Positions 58,299-64,000 of a stretch of 64,000 bases of DNA are shown piece by piece. Positions within the stretch are counted from its first letter, which is position 1, and every line of letters starts with the position of its first letter. The translations under genes were made by a program, and so were the position numbers. Origin of the DNA: VFJJ01 sp031362415 (GTDB lineage Bacteria; Actinomycetota; Acidimicrobiia; IMCC26256; VFJJ01); contig JANLSK010000329.1 in NCBI GenBank assembly GCA_031362415.1, forward strand, positions 23,382 through 87,381, written 5' to 3'. The notes beneath the pieces were generated by a model that worked only from the letters and a program-made list of their open reading frames with translations, made no database searches and was not told the DNA's origin.

Positions 58299-60747
58299 TC
58301 GCTGTCGCCGGCGCGGGAACGGCGGCGGCGGCGATCTCGAGGTCGGGCGGGTCGAGCGGGGGGAGGCCCTCGTCGGTCGAGCCGTGCGTGCGGTGGGCAA
58401 CGACTGCGGCGGCGTGATACTCCTCGGCCATGGCCCGGAATTCGTCGGTGTGGTAGCGCCGACCGTCGATCATTGGGCCTTCGACGCCATCGATGATCGC
58501 CGCGATGTCTTCTCCGGCGAGGGTCTTGTGAGTCTCGAGCGCGTGCGTCACCGCCAGGATCTCGTAGCGGTTCTCGATGATCAGCTTCCTGGTGCGGTCG
58601 TACAGCGCGCGCAGGTCCTCCTCGATCCGCTGGCCCAGCGAGCCTCGTAGCGGGTCGCGCTCGGTGCCCTGGGGACGGCCGGTCTGACCGATCTCCAAGC
58701 TGACGGCGTGGCTGGAGATGGTCGAACCCATGCCCCAGTAGCCCTCCATCATGGCCGCGATCGTGGTGGCGCCCCGGAGGTCGGCCGACACTCCCGACGA
58801 GTTGTCGCCGTCGTAGAAGTACTTCTCGCCCACGAGCGACGCCAGGCTGACCATGATGTCGACCTCGTAGTCACTCTTCCAATTGCTGAAATGCTCGTCG
58901 ATCTTGACCGCCGAGACCATGCCCAGATATCCCATTCCCTTCTCGATGGTCGCCAGGTCGATGGTGACGTCGCCAGCCAGGCGATAGAACGCAATGGCAT
59001 GGCACGCCTCGTGCAGGGCGATGGCGTGGCGCTCCCGCTCGACGTAGTCGATGTTCTCGGAAGGCCCGAGGCGCTTGAGGTGGCGGGCCGTGATGACGTC
59101 GTTCCAGCACACGGTGTCGCGGTCGTCGCGGATGGCGATGATGAGCGCCTCGTTGACCATATCCTTGATGAGGGCGCCGGTGGCATAGGGCGTCATCACC
59201 GCCAGCTTCTCGATCTGCTCGTCGTTCAGCTCGTGGCGGATACGCGAGAAGTAGCCCTCGTAGGTGCGGACACGACCCTCTTTTGACGGGTACCCGACCC
59301 GGTACATGCGGTCGATGCGCCCTGGCCGCAGCAGAGCCGGGTCGAGGGCGTCGGGCATGTTGGTGGCCATCATCACGAGGAGCCGATAGCGAGGCGGCGG
59401 CTTGGGCCGCAGGCCGAGGACGCGGCGCACGACCCGGTTCATGAACCCTCGGGGCTTCTTCAGGCCCGACATCTCGGTGAGCAGCGACTGGAGCGTGCCC
59501 ATCCCGCCGCCACCCATACCGCCCATCATGATGCGGCGCTGCTTGTCGGGGGGAGCGTCGTGATCGGCACCCCTGAACCGAGCGTCGAGATCGGCCCGCC
59601 ACACCGCCGACGCCGAGCTCTCGGAGAGGTACGAGAGGCCGTTGCACAGCGGACGATCGGCCCACGGGGAGGGGCCCACGCCGGGTGAGCCCGGTCCGAA
59701 CGGATGCGTGTGGTTGAAACCGCCGGGTGCGACCATGCCGCGGTTGCCGAGGGAGTCGGCCTCGTCGAAGAAGACGATGACCCCGCCGTAGCGCACCGCG
59801 AGCTTGCGGACCCGTCGGAACAGGCTCTTCACCTTGAGCACGCCGACGCCCATGAACATGTTGATGAACGCGCCAGGATCGACGAACACGAAGGGCCGCT
59901 TGGTCTCGCCCGCAACTGCCTCGGCAATGAGTGTCTTGCCCGTGCCCGGCGGTCCCCACAAGAGGATCCCGGCGGGGACGTAGCCGCCCTTGTCCTCGAT
60001 GGAATCGGGGTCCTCGATGAAGACGACGTTCTCCTTGATGCGATCGAGAACGTGGTCCTGACCCCACACGTCGGTGAAGCGGGTCTTGATGTCCTCGGGG
60101 AAGTACGTGTCGATGCCGCCCTTCGACAGGAACCAGAAGATGGCGATGAACTGGAACATCCCGAACATCACGAAGAACAACAGCCGGATGATCGTTGGCA
60201 GACCGTCGATGATGCTGCTCAGCAGCTCGGGCAGGCCCCGATAGGCCGGCACGTCCTGGATGTCGGCGGAGATCACCGAGAACACCGCGAGGATGCTGAG
60301 CCACTTCATGACCCGGCCGAGCCGGTAGCGGTTCCAGTCGTTGATCCGGGCCACCCGACGGTTGACCCCGGCAAAGATGCGGTTTCCCCAGAACTCGTGA
60401 TAGCCGGCCCAGTGCTCGCACACGATGAAGTGCAACTGACGCAAGCATTCGAAGGTCATCAGCCAGATGAACCAGCGCTTGTCGCTGGCCGTGATGTCGA
60501 TGGCGTCGCTCACCGGCGCCAGGGGGTAATCGTCGGTCGTCTTGGCCACGAAGAACGCGAAGATCGCGCTCAGCGCCAGGAGAACCTTCAGGCGGTCCCA
60601 GAGCACCAAGGGCTTGCGGGTGCCCTTGACCTTGGCCTTGAGCGCGGCGTTGAACGCGTCGAGCCCGATGGGTTCGTCGTCGGGCGGCGGAGTGCCGGGG
60701 TCGGCGTCACCCGCACGCTGGCGGGCCATGGGCTGCATCTCGGTCAC
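58294..60747 (-). CDS. FtsH-like AAA+ metalloprotease with insertion and HEACH site
   Basis: An 817-residue membrane AAA+ protease. Four hydrophobic segments lie in the first 210 residues. The AAA module has Walker A GPPGTGKT (265-272), Walker B VIVFFDEA (323-330) and the second region of homology with ATNMPDALDPALLRPGRIDR. Between Walker B and that region is an ~80-residue insertion (about 336-417) rich in Gly/Met/Pro, absent from ordinary FtsH. The protease zinc site is HEACH (579-583), where FtsH has HEAGH, and the third ligand Asp656 is in GVSADLRGAT. The start GTG at 60747 lies one base after the stop of a lipoprotein gene. It is a divergent member of the family, not the housekeeping FtsH. 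Confidence 0.88.
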   Translation of the reverse strand: MTEMQPMARQRAGDADPGTPPPDDEPIGLDAFNAALKAKVKGTRKPLVLWDRLKVLLALSAIFAFFVAKTTDDYPLAPVSDAIDITASDKRWFIWLMTFECLRQLHFIVCEHWAGYHEFWGNRIFAGVNRRVARINDWNRYRLGRVMKWLSILAVFSVISADIQDVPAYRGLPELLSSIIDGLPTIIRLLFFVMFGMFQFIAIFWFLSKGGIDTYFPEDIKTRFTDVWGQDHVLDRIKENVVFIEDPDSIEDKGGYVPAGILLWGPPGTGKTLIAEAVAGETKRPFVFVDPGAFINMFMGVGVLKVKSLFRRVRKLAVRYGGVIVFFDEADSLGNRGMVAPGGFNHTHPFGPGSPGVGPSPWADRPLCNGLSYLSESSASAVWRADLDARFRGADHDAPPDKQRRIMMGGMGGGGMGTLQSLLTEMSGLKKPRGFMNRVVRRVLGLRPKPPPRYRLLVMMATNMPDALDPALLRPGRIDRMYRVGYPSKEGRVRTYEGYFSRIRHELNDEQIEKLAVMTPYATGALIKDMVNEALIIAIRDDRDTVCWNDVITARHLKRLGPSENIDYVERERHAIALHEACHAIAFYRLAGDVTIDLATIEKGMGYLGMVSAVKIDEHFSNWKSDYEVDIMVSLASLVGEKYFYDGDNSSGVSADLRGATTIAAMMEGYWGMGSTISSHAVSLEIGQTGRPQGTERDPLRGSLGQRIEEDLRALYDRTRKLIIENRYEILAVTHALETHKTLAGEDIAAIIDGVEGPMIDGRRYHTDEFRAMAEEYHAAAVVAHRTHGSTDEGLPPLDPPDLEIAAAAVPAPATAT

Positions 60748-60748
60748 G

Positions 60749-61453
60749 TCACGGCTCCTCGGTGTGGAGTGAGTCGAAGATCTCCGCGATCTCGTCGGCG
60801 TTGTCGACGTAACACTGCGCTGTGCAACTCACCGAGAACTTGTAGAGGCGCAAGGTGTCGGGGTCGGTGGCCACGATGGCGTCGAAGGTGATCGGTACGC
60901 CCGACGCGTTGGGCAACGTGACTGCTCGCCTGATGGCTCGGAACCCGTTGTCGAGCGGGGTGTCGCCGTCGATGAAGAGCTCGTACGAACCCGCGGGGAG
61001 CGATCCGATGTTGAATGCGTAGCTTCGCATTTGGTTCAGAGACACACCGCCCCGCTCGGTCCGGTTCAACGGCTGCACCGTTATCTGCAGGAGCGGGAAG
61101 TTCGTGTCGGAGTCCACCGGCCCTCCCGCCGGGGCAGAGATCGACCCCGGTGATGCCGCCACGACCCAGCCCAGCTCCTCGAACTCGAAGCGAGCTATCG
61201 GTGACAGGTTCGGCGTGGCGTCGAGGAGGGTCGCTTCGTCGACGACGTGCCAGTCGCTCGGCACCTTGAGATAGGCGCCGACTTCCTTCTTCTGCAGGTA
61301 CTCGTGACTCGGTTCGCCGCAGCCCGTCACGATGACCACGAGGACGAGCGGCATCAGGACCGATCGCACATGACGCGCCGGAGCCAGCGAGTGACGGGGT
61401 GAGTCAGGCGCGGGTCGACGTCTGGTGACGTGCACGGCTCCATTATCGGCCAT
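60749..61453 (-). CDS. Putative lipoprotein of the FtsH-like operon
   Basis: A protein of 234 residues from the ATG at 61453. The lipobox VTGC is at about residue 45, which makes a long n-region (MADNGAVHVTRRRPAPDSPR); a GTG nearer the hydrophobic stretch LMPLVLVVIVTGC is an equally possible start. The mature part has DWHVVDEATL, FEFEELGWVVAASPGSI, MRSYAFNIGSLPAGSYELFIDGD, TFDAIVATDPD and a Cys pair (VSCTAQCYVDNADEIAEIF). No family is recognised. Its stop nearly touches the FtsH-like start, so it may be a substrate or regulator of that protease (inference). Confidence 0.7.
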   Translation of the reverse strand: MADNGAVHVTRRRPAPDSPRHSLAPARHVRSVLMPLVLVVIVTGCGEPSHEYLQKKEVGAYLKVPSDWHVVDEATLLDATPNLSPIARFEFEELGWVVAASPGSISAPAGGPVDSDTNFPLLQITVQPLNRTERGGVSLNQMRSYAFNIGSLPAGSYELFIDGDTPLDNGFRAIRRAVTLPNASGVPITFDAIVATDPDTLRLYKFSVSCTAQCYVDNADEIAEIFDSLHTEEP

Positions 61454-61494
61454 TCGGAGGCCGCTGTGGGAGCGCAGCCGGGAATTCGGTGGCG

Positions 61495-61677
61495 TCAGTC
61501 CTTGGTGGCAACCTGGTTCGGCACCACGTTCATCTTGGGTTCGTAGGCCGTGACCTCGACGATCTCGGCCTGTCGGTGGGAACGGGCCCGAAGGTCGGAC
61601 CGACAGGCCGGGCACGGGCCGTACAGCGCTTCCGTGAGCACACCGCCGCAGCGAGGGCAGGGCAACGGTTCGGTCAT
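61495..61677 (-). CDS. Small zinc-ribbon protein
   Basis: A 60-residue protein whose start ATG at 61677 has AGGAGG 11 bases upstream. It reads MTEPLPCPRCGGVLTEALYG, with CPRC and a second PCPACRSDL knuckle: two CxxC pairs that should hold zinc. The rest (RARSHRQAEIVEVTAYEP) is basic to neutral. It is the first gene of the operon with the lipoprotein and FtsH-like genes. Zinc ribbons of this size bind nucleic acid or protein partners; the role is unknown. Confidence 0.72.
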   Translation of the reverse strand: MTEPLPCPRCGGVLTEALYGPCPACRSDLRARSHRQAEIVEVTAYEPKMNVVPNQVATKD

Positions 61678-61819
61678 CGGGAGCGAGACCTCCTGGGGTC
61701 GACGGAACGGGTTTGGCCGACGGGCGAAACGGGACGCGACGGGAGCCGATTCGGAGCCCACGAGAGCCGCGGCGCCGGGCTGGTCACCATCATGTCGCGT
61801 GGCGCGTCAAGATGGTGCG

Positions 61820-62440
61820 ATGTCGCAAGATGGTGCGCTTTCAGAGCCGAGACCGGTCGCCGGAGTGCTTCTCACGGGAGGGGCGAGTCGTCGGATGGGT
61901 CGCGACAAGGCTCGCCTCGTGGTCGGTGACGACCAGCGCAGCCTGGCCCAGCGCTCGGGCTCGGTCCTGGTCGAGGCGTGCCCGCACTCGGTCGAGGTCG
62001 GTCCGGGGCTCTCGGAGCTGGCCTCGATACCCGACGAGACGCCCGGCGCGGGCCCGTTGGCGGCCATGGTCACCGGTCGCCGCTGGCTCGTCGAGCGGGG
62101 CCACGACGGCCCGGTCCTCGTGCTGGCTGTCGATCTCCCGTTCATCACGGCGCCAGCGCTGACGATGATCGTCCAGCATCCGGCCCGGGCGTCGGTGGTC
62201 CCGGTTGTCGATGGTCGGGCCCAGGTTCTGTGTGCCCGGTGGGCGCCCGATGCCCTCGAATGTGCGTCCACGCTGCTCGCCTCGGGCGTGCGTTCGATGC
62301 GGGCATTGCTCGAGCGGGTGCCGTGGACGGCGCTGCGGGAGCCGGCCTTCGCCCCGGTCGGTGGGGCCAACGTGTTTGCCGATGTCGACACGCCCGCCGA
62401 CCTTCACCGGCTCGGCCTTCCCCTCGAGGTGACTCCATGA
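61820..62440 (+). CDS. mobA: MobA-like molybdenum-cofactor nucleotidyltransferase
   Basis: A 206-residue NTP transferase. The nucleotide loop is GVLLTGGASRRMGRDKA, as in MobA (GTP-Mo-molybdopterin guanylyltransferase), which attaches GMP to molybdopterin to form the cofactor of formate dehydrogenase and related enzymes. The motifs LVLAVDLPFITAPAL and VGGANVFADVDTPADL (the MobA NIN-type end) support this. The ATG is at 61820 and the last four bases overlap the fdhD start (62437-62440), so the two genes form one operon for the formate dehydrogenase cofactor. Confidence 0.82.
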   Translation: MSQDGALSEPRPVAGVLLTGGASRRMGRDKARLVVGDDQRSLAQRSGSVLVEACPHSVEVGPGLSELASIPDETPGAGPLAAMVTGRRWLVERGHDGPVLVLAVDLPFITAPALTMIVQHPARASVVPVVDGRAQVLCARWAPDALECASTLLASGVRSMRALLERVPWTALREPAFAPVGGANVFADVDTPADLHRLGLPLEVTP

Positions 62441-63342
62441 GCGAGACGCAGACGCCCACGGGTACCGGTCGATCGCAACCAACGGGCACGCCGGCGATAT
62501 CTCGGCGAACCCCGCGCCGTTCCACGGCCGAGGTTCGGGTGCTCGTCGTGCCGGGCGACGGAGGTCCGGTTCGGGAACGGCCCGACAAGCTGGCGGCCGA
62601 GGAGCCGATGGAGATCCGCGTCGGCGGTCCCCACGGGGAAGTGCCGCCGCTGGCGGTCACCATGCGCACGCCAGGACACGATTTCGAGCTGGCAGTGGGG
62701 TTTTGCATCACCGAAGGGATCGTGCATGCCGACGACGTGATCAAGACCGTCGCCTATTGCGGTCCGGCCAAGGGGGAGCAGGAGTACAACATCGTCACGG
62801 TGAGGGTGAGACGACACGTCACCCTCCCCGATCAGGTGCGGCGATTCACGACCAACGCATCGTGCGGCATCTGCGGAGCGGCCAGCCTCGACCAGGTGGA
62901 ACGCCAGTGCCCGCCCATGTGGCCGGGGCCCATCGTGCCCCGAGGCGTGCTCGTCGTGATGCCCGAGCGGCTCCGGGTGGGCCAGCGAGTGTTCAGCACC
63001 ACCGGTGGCCTGCACGCAGCCGCCCTGTTCGACGCCGCCGGCGAGTTGAGCATCGTGCGCGAAGACGTGGGCCGCCACAATGCCGTCGACAAGGTCATCG
63101 GCCATGCGTTCTTGAACGGTGGGCTGGAGACCCTGCGGTCGCGAGCGCTGTTCGTCTCGGGCCGGGTGAGCTTCGAGATCGTGCAGAAGGCAGCCATGGC
63201 CGGGATCGGCTTCATCGCCGCGGTCTCGGCCCCGTCGAGCCTGGCCGTCGACGCCGCCCAGAGGCTCGGCGTGACCGTGGCGGGCTTCGTCCGCAACGGT
63301 GGGTTCAACGTCTACAGCCATCCCGAGCGGATCGCGCTATGA
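62437..63342 (+). CDS. fdhD: Formate dehydrogenase accessory sulfurtransferase FdhD
   Basis: A 301-residue FdhD protein, which transfers sulfur to the molybdenum cofactor of formate dehydrogenase. The conserved dicysteine motif TTNASCGICG has Cys143 and Cys146. Family blocks include MRTPGHDFELAVGFCITEGI (split: MRTPGHDFELAVGF and CITEGI), VFSTTGGLHAAALF, REDVGRHNAVDKVIG, and LFVSGRVSFEIVQKAAMAGI (split: LFVSGRVSFE and IVQKAAMAGI). The N-terminal 30 residues are a variable Thr/Arg/Pro-rich tail. It overlaps the genes on both sides (ATGA in each case). Confidence 0.93.
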   Translation: MSETQTPTGTGRSQPTGTPAISRRTPRRSTAEVRVLVVPGDGGPVRERPDKLAAEEPMEIRVGGPHGEVPPLAVTMRTPGHDFELAVGFCITEGIVHADDVIKTVAYCGPAKGEQEYNIVTVRVRRHVTLPDQVRRFTTNASCGICGAASLDQVERQCPPMWPGPIVPRGVLVVMPERLRVGQRVFSTTGGLHAAALFDAAGELSIVREDVGRHNAVDKVIGHAFLNGGLETLRSRALFVSGRVSFEIVQKAAMAGIGFIAAVSAPSSLAVDAAQRLGVTVAGFVRNGGFNVYSHPERIAL

Positions 63343-63698
63343 GCCGATCCGCCCGCAGCACCGACCTCCCGGCGGGCGATCACCGCGACCGGGATGGGCG
63401 GCCTCGGCCACGAGCCCCCTGGTACATCCGCTGGCCCCGGATGCTCCTGGGTTTCGTGATCGTCGTGATCGGCATCGTGTTGCTTCCGCTGCCCGGCCCC
63501 GGGTGGGTCGTCATCGCCTCGGGCCTGTCGATCCTGGCCAAGGACGTGGCCTGGGCCGATCGTCTCCTCCAGAAGGTTCGGCGTCGGCTGCCTCGACGAG
63601 CCGACGGCAAGGTCCGCCGATCGGCCGTGGCCGCCGCGCTGGTCCTCATGATCGGCACGCTCTCGATCGCCAGTTGGTTCTTCTACCTCAGGAACTGA
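63339..63698 (+). CDS. PGPGW-type small membrane protein
   Basis: A 119-residue protein of the PGPGW (TIGR02611-like) family. After a basic N-terminus (MSRSARSTDLPAGDHRDRDG) come two helices: a first one, MLLGFVIVVIGIVLLPLPGPGW, with the PLPGPGWVVIASGLSIL signature, and a second, AVAAALVLMIGTLSIASWFF. The function of the family is unknown. Its ATG overlaps the fdhD stop by four bases, so it belongs to the mobA-fdhD operon; whether it relates to formate metabolism is open. Confidence 0.85.
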   Translation: MSRSARSTDLPAGDHRDRDGRPRPRAPWYIRWPRMLLGFVIVVIGIVLLPLPGPGWVVIASGLSILAKDVAWADRLLQKVRRRLPRRADGKVRRSAVAAALVLMIGTLSIASWFFYLRN

Positions 63699-63754
63699 CC
63701 GACTGCCGGGCGGCCGGGTCGGTCGTTTGGCGCCCGTGCCAGTCCCCTGTGCGC

Positions 63755-64000
63755 TCAGCGTGTGATCGCCGCCACGATCTCGTCGACCGACGCCCGGGCG
63801 AGGGCTCGCATCTCGTCGTCGGTGCGGTCCTGGATCGGATGGGGCACGAAGCCCGAGCGAGGCTCGAAGCCGAGTGAGGCCGCCTGGGCCGCGGCGGCCA
63901 CCACGAACTCGGTCGAGGCGACGAAGACCGACGGGATGCCTCGACGCTCGAAGTCGGCGATGTCGTGCACACTGCACGACGTGCAACTGCCTCAATCGGC
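63755..64000 (-). CDS. UGSC-family selenoprotein, 5'-truncated at window edge
   Basis: The last gene on the minus strand continues out of the window. Reading toward the stop at 63755, the codons before the VHDIADFERRGIPSVF part are A-D-TGA-G-S-C-T-S-C-S, so the in-frame UGA (63992-63994) lies where UGSC-motif proteins carry selenocysteine (U-G-S-C). What follows, VHDIADFERRGIPSVFVAST (then EFVVAAAAQAASLGFEPRS), has the D-x-x-x-x-E-R-R-G-I-P pattern of that family. An 8-bp hairpin that could be a bacterial SECIS begins 11 bases after the UGA (63962-63980). A plain start at the GTG 63970 would leave only a headless fragment. The protein is likely a redox enzyme with a Sec/Cys centre; the exact role is unknown. 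Confidence 0.8.
63962..63980 (-). promoter_or_regulatory. Candidate bacterial SECIS hairpin
   Basis: On the minus strand GTCGTGCA-GTG-TGCACGAC forms a perfect 8-bp stem with the loop GUG. Its stem begins 11 nt after the UGA at 63992-63994, and the apical loop comes 19 nt after it, with G first in the loop. That is the distance and loop base expected of bacterial SECIS elements. A smaller alternative stem (TGCAC-GTC-GTGCA) overlaps it. Confidence 0.65.

Noticed and set aside
59280..59300. CGGGTACCCG palindrome
   Set aside because: It lies inside the FtsH-like coding sequence and encodes conserved residues, so it is not counted with the intergenic CGGGTnACCCG elements.
63755..63970. Plain 71-codon gene starting at GTG 63970
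   Set aside because: The start would remove the U-G-S-C-T-S-C segment that makes the family recognisable, and no ribosome binding site precedes 63970. The reading through the UGA is better supported.
1..64000. CRISPR arrays, prophage genes, transposases, rRNA or tRNA genes
   Set aside because: Searched by eye on both strands: no regularly spaced repeat array, no integrase, transposase, terminase or capsid-like protein, and no tRNA cloverleaf was found.

Overview
The window is GC-rich actinobacterial DNA, most probably from an Acidimicrobiia (Ilumatobacter/Iamia/Microthrix-like) lineage. The grounds are four exported proteins built from GYW...SDGG(I/V)F...FGDA...GS repeats typical of that class, mycothiol-dependent enzymes (an MscR-type dehydrogenase and an MDMPI-family protein), an F420-type luciferase-like oxidoreductase, a KstR-like regulator, and abundant acyl-CoA enzymes. 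No rRNA, tRNA, CRISPR array, phage module or insertion sequence was seen. Coding density is high, with many ATGA/GTGA overlaps.

Layout. 1-9.7 kb: surface and exported proteins (two GYW-repeat proteins, a proline-rich anchored protein, two tandem Cys-rich lipoproteins), a PEP-utilising-enzyme-like protein and a CYP125/142-like P450. 9.8-15 kb: a plus-strand acyl-CoA operon (crotonase, hot-dog protein, FadD17-like ligase, aldo/keto reductase, unknown protein). 15-25 kb: alpha/beta hydrolase, acyl-CoA ligase, a Tat-type lipoprotein, a GH43-like enzyme fused to GYW repeats, DUF2079 protein, alpha-carbonic anhydrase, and a CAP-domain protein fused to GYW repeats. 25-31 kb: a minus-strand operon mscR / metallo-beta-lactamase / Ltp2-like / DUF35, then PhyH and a second aldo/keto reductase and an SDR remnant. 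31-34 kb: DUF2786, LLM oxidoreductase and a 60-residue basic/beta protein. 34-40.6 kb: a five-gene MacAB-like export cassette with two paralogous lipoproteins. 41-44 kb: a second Ltp2-like / DUF35 pair plus acyl-CoA dehydrogenase. 44-49 kb: a minus-strand run of acyl-CoA ligase, MFS exporter, MDMPI-family protein and SpoU methyltransferase. 49-53 kb: SDR, BKACE (DUF849), 2-hydroxyacid dehydrogenase and the KstR-like regulator. 53-58 kb: two propeller lipoproteins, hot-dog protein, LEH/SnoaL protein, RDD protein. 58-64 kb: a divergent FtsH-like AAA protease operon, then mobA-like, fdhD and a PGPGW membrane protein, ending in a truncated UGSC-family gene.

How it works together. The acyl-CoA, P450, Ltp2/DUF35, BKACE and KstR-like genes look like parts of a steroid or isoprenoid side-chain catabolic regulon. 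Two near-consensus KstR-type sites (TAGAACnnRTTCTR) lie in front of the P450 gene and between the ligase and SDR genes.

The most striking item is at the right edge. The last minus-strand gene reads A-D-TGA-G-S-C-T-S-C through an in-frame UGA, followed by an 8-bp hairpin at bacterial-SECIS distance. It is very likely a selenocysteine-containing UGSC protein, and the nearby fdhD and mobA genes fit a selenium/molybdenum formate dehydrogenase lifestyle. A second notable item is a 52-bp inverted-repeat element present twice, each time between convergent genes, with a compensatory change in its stem.
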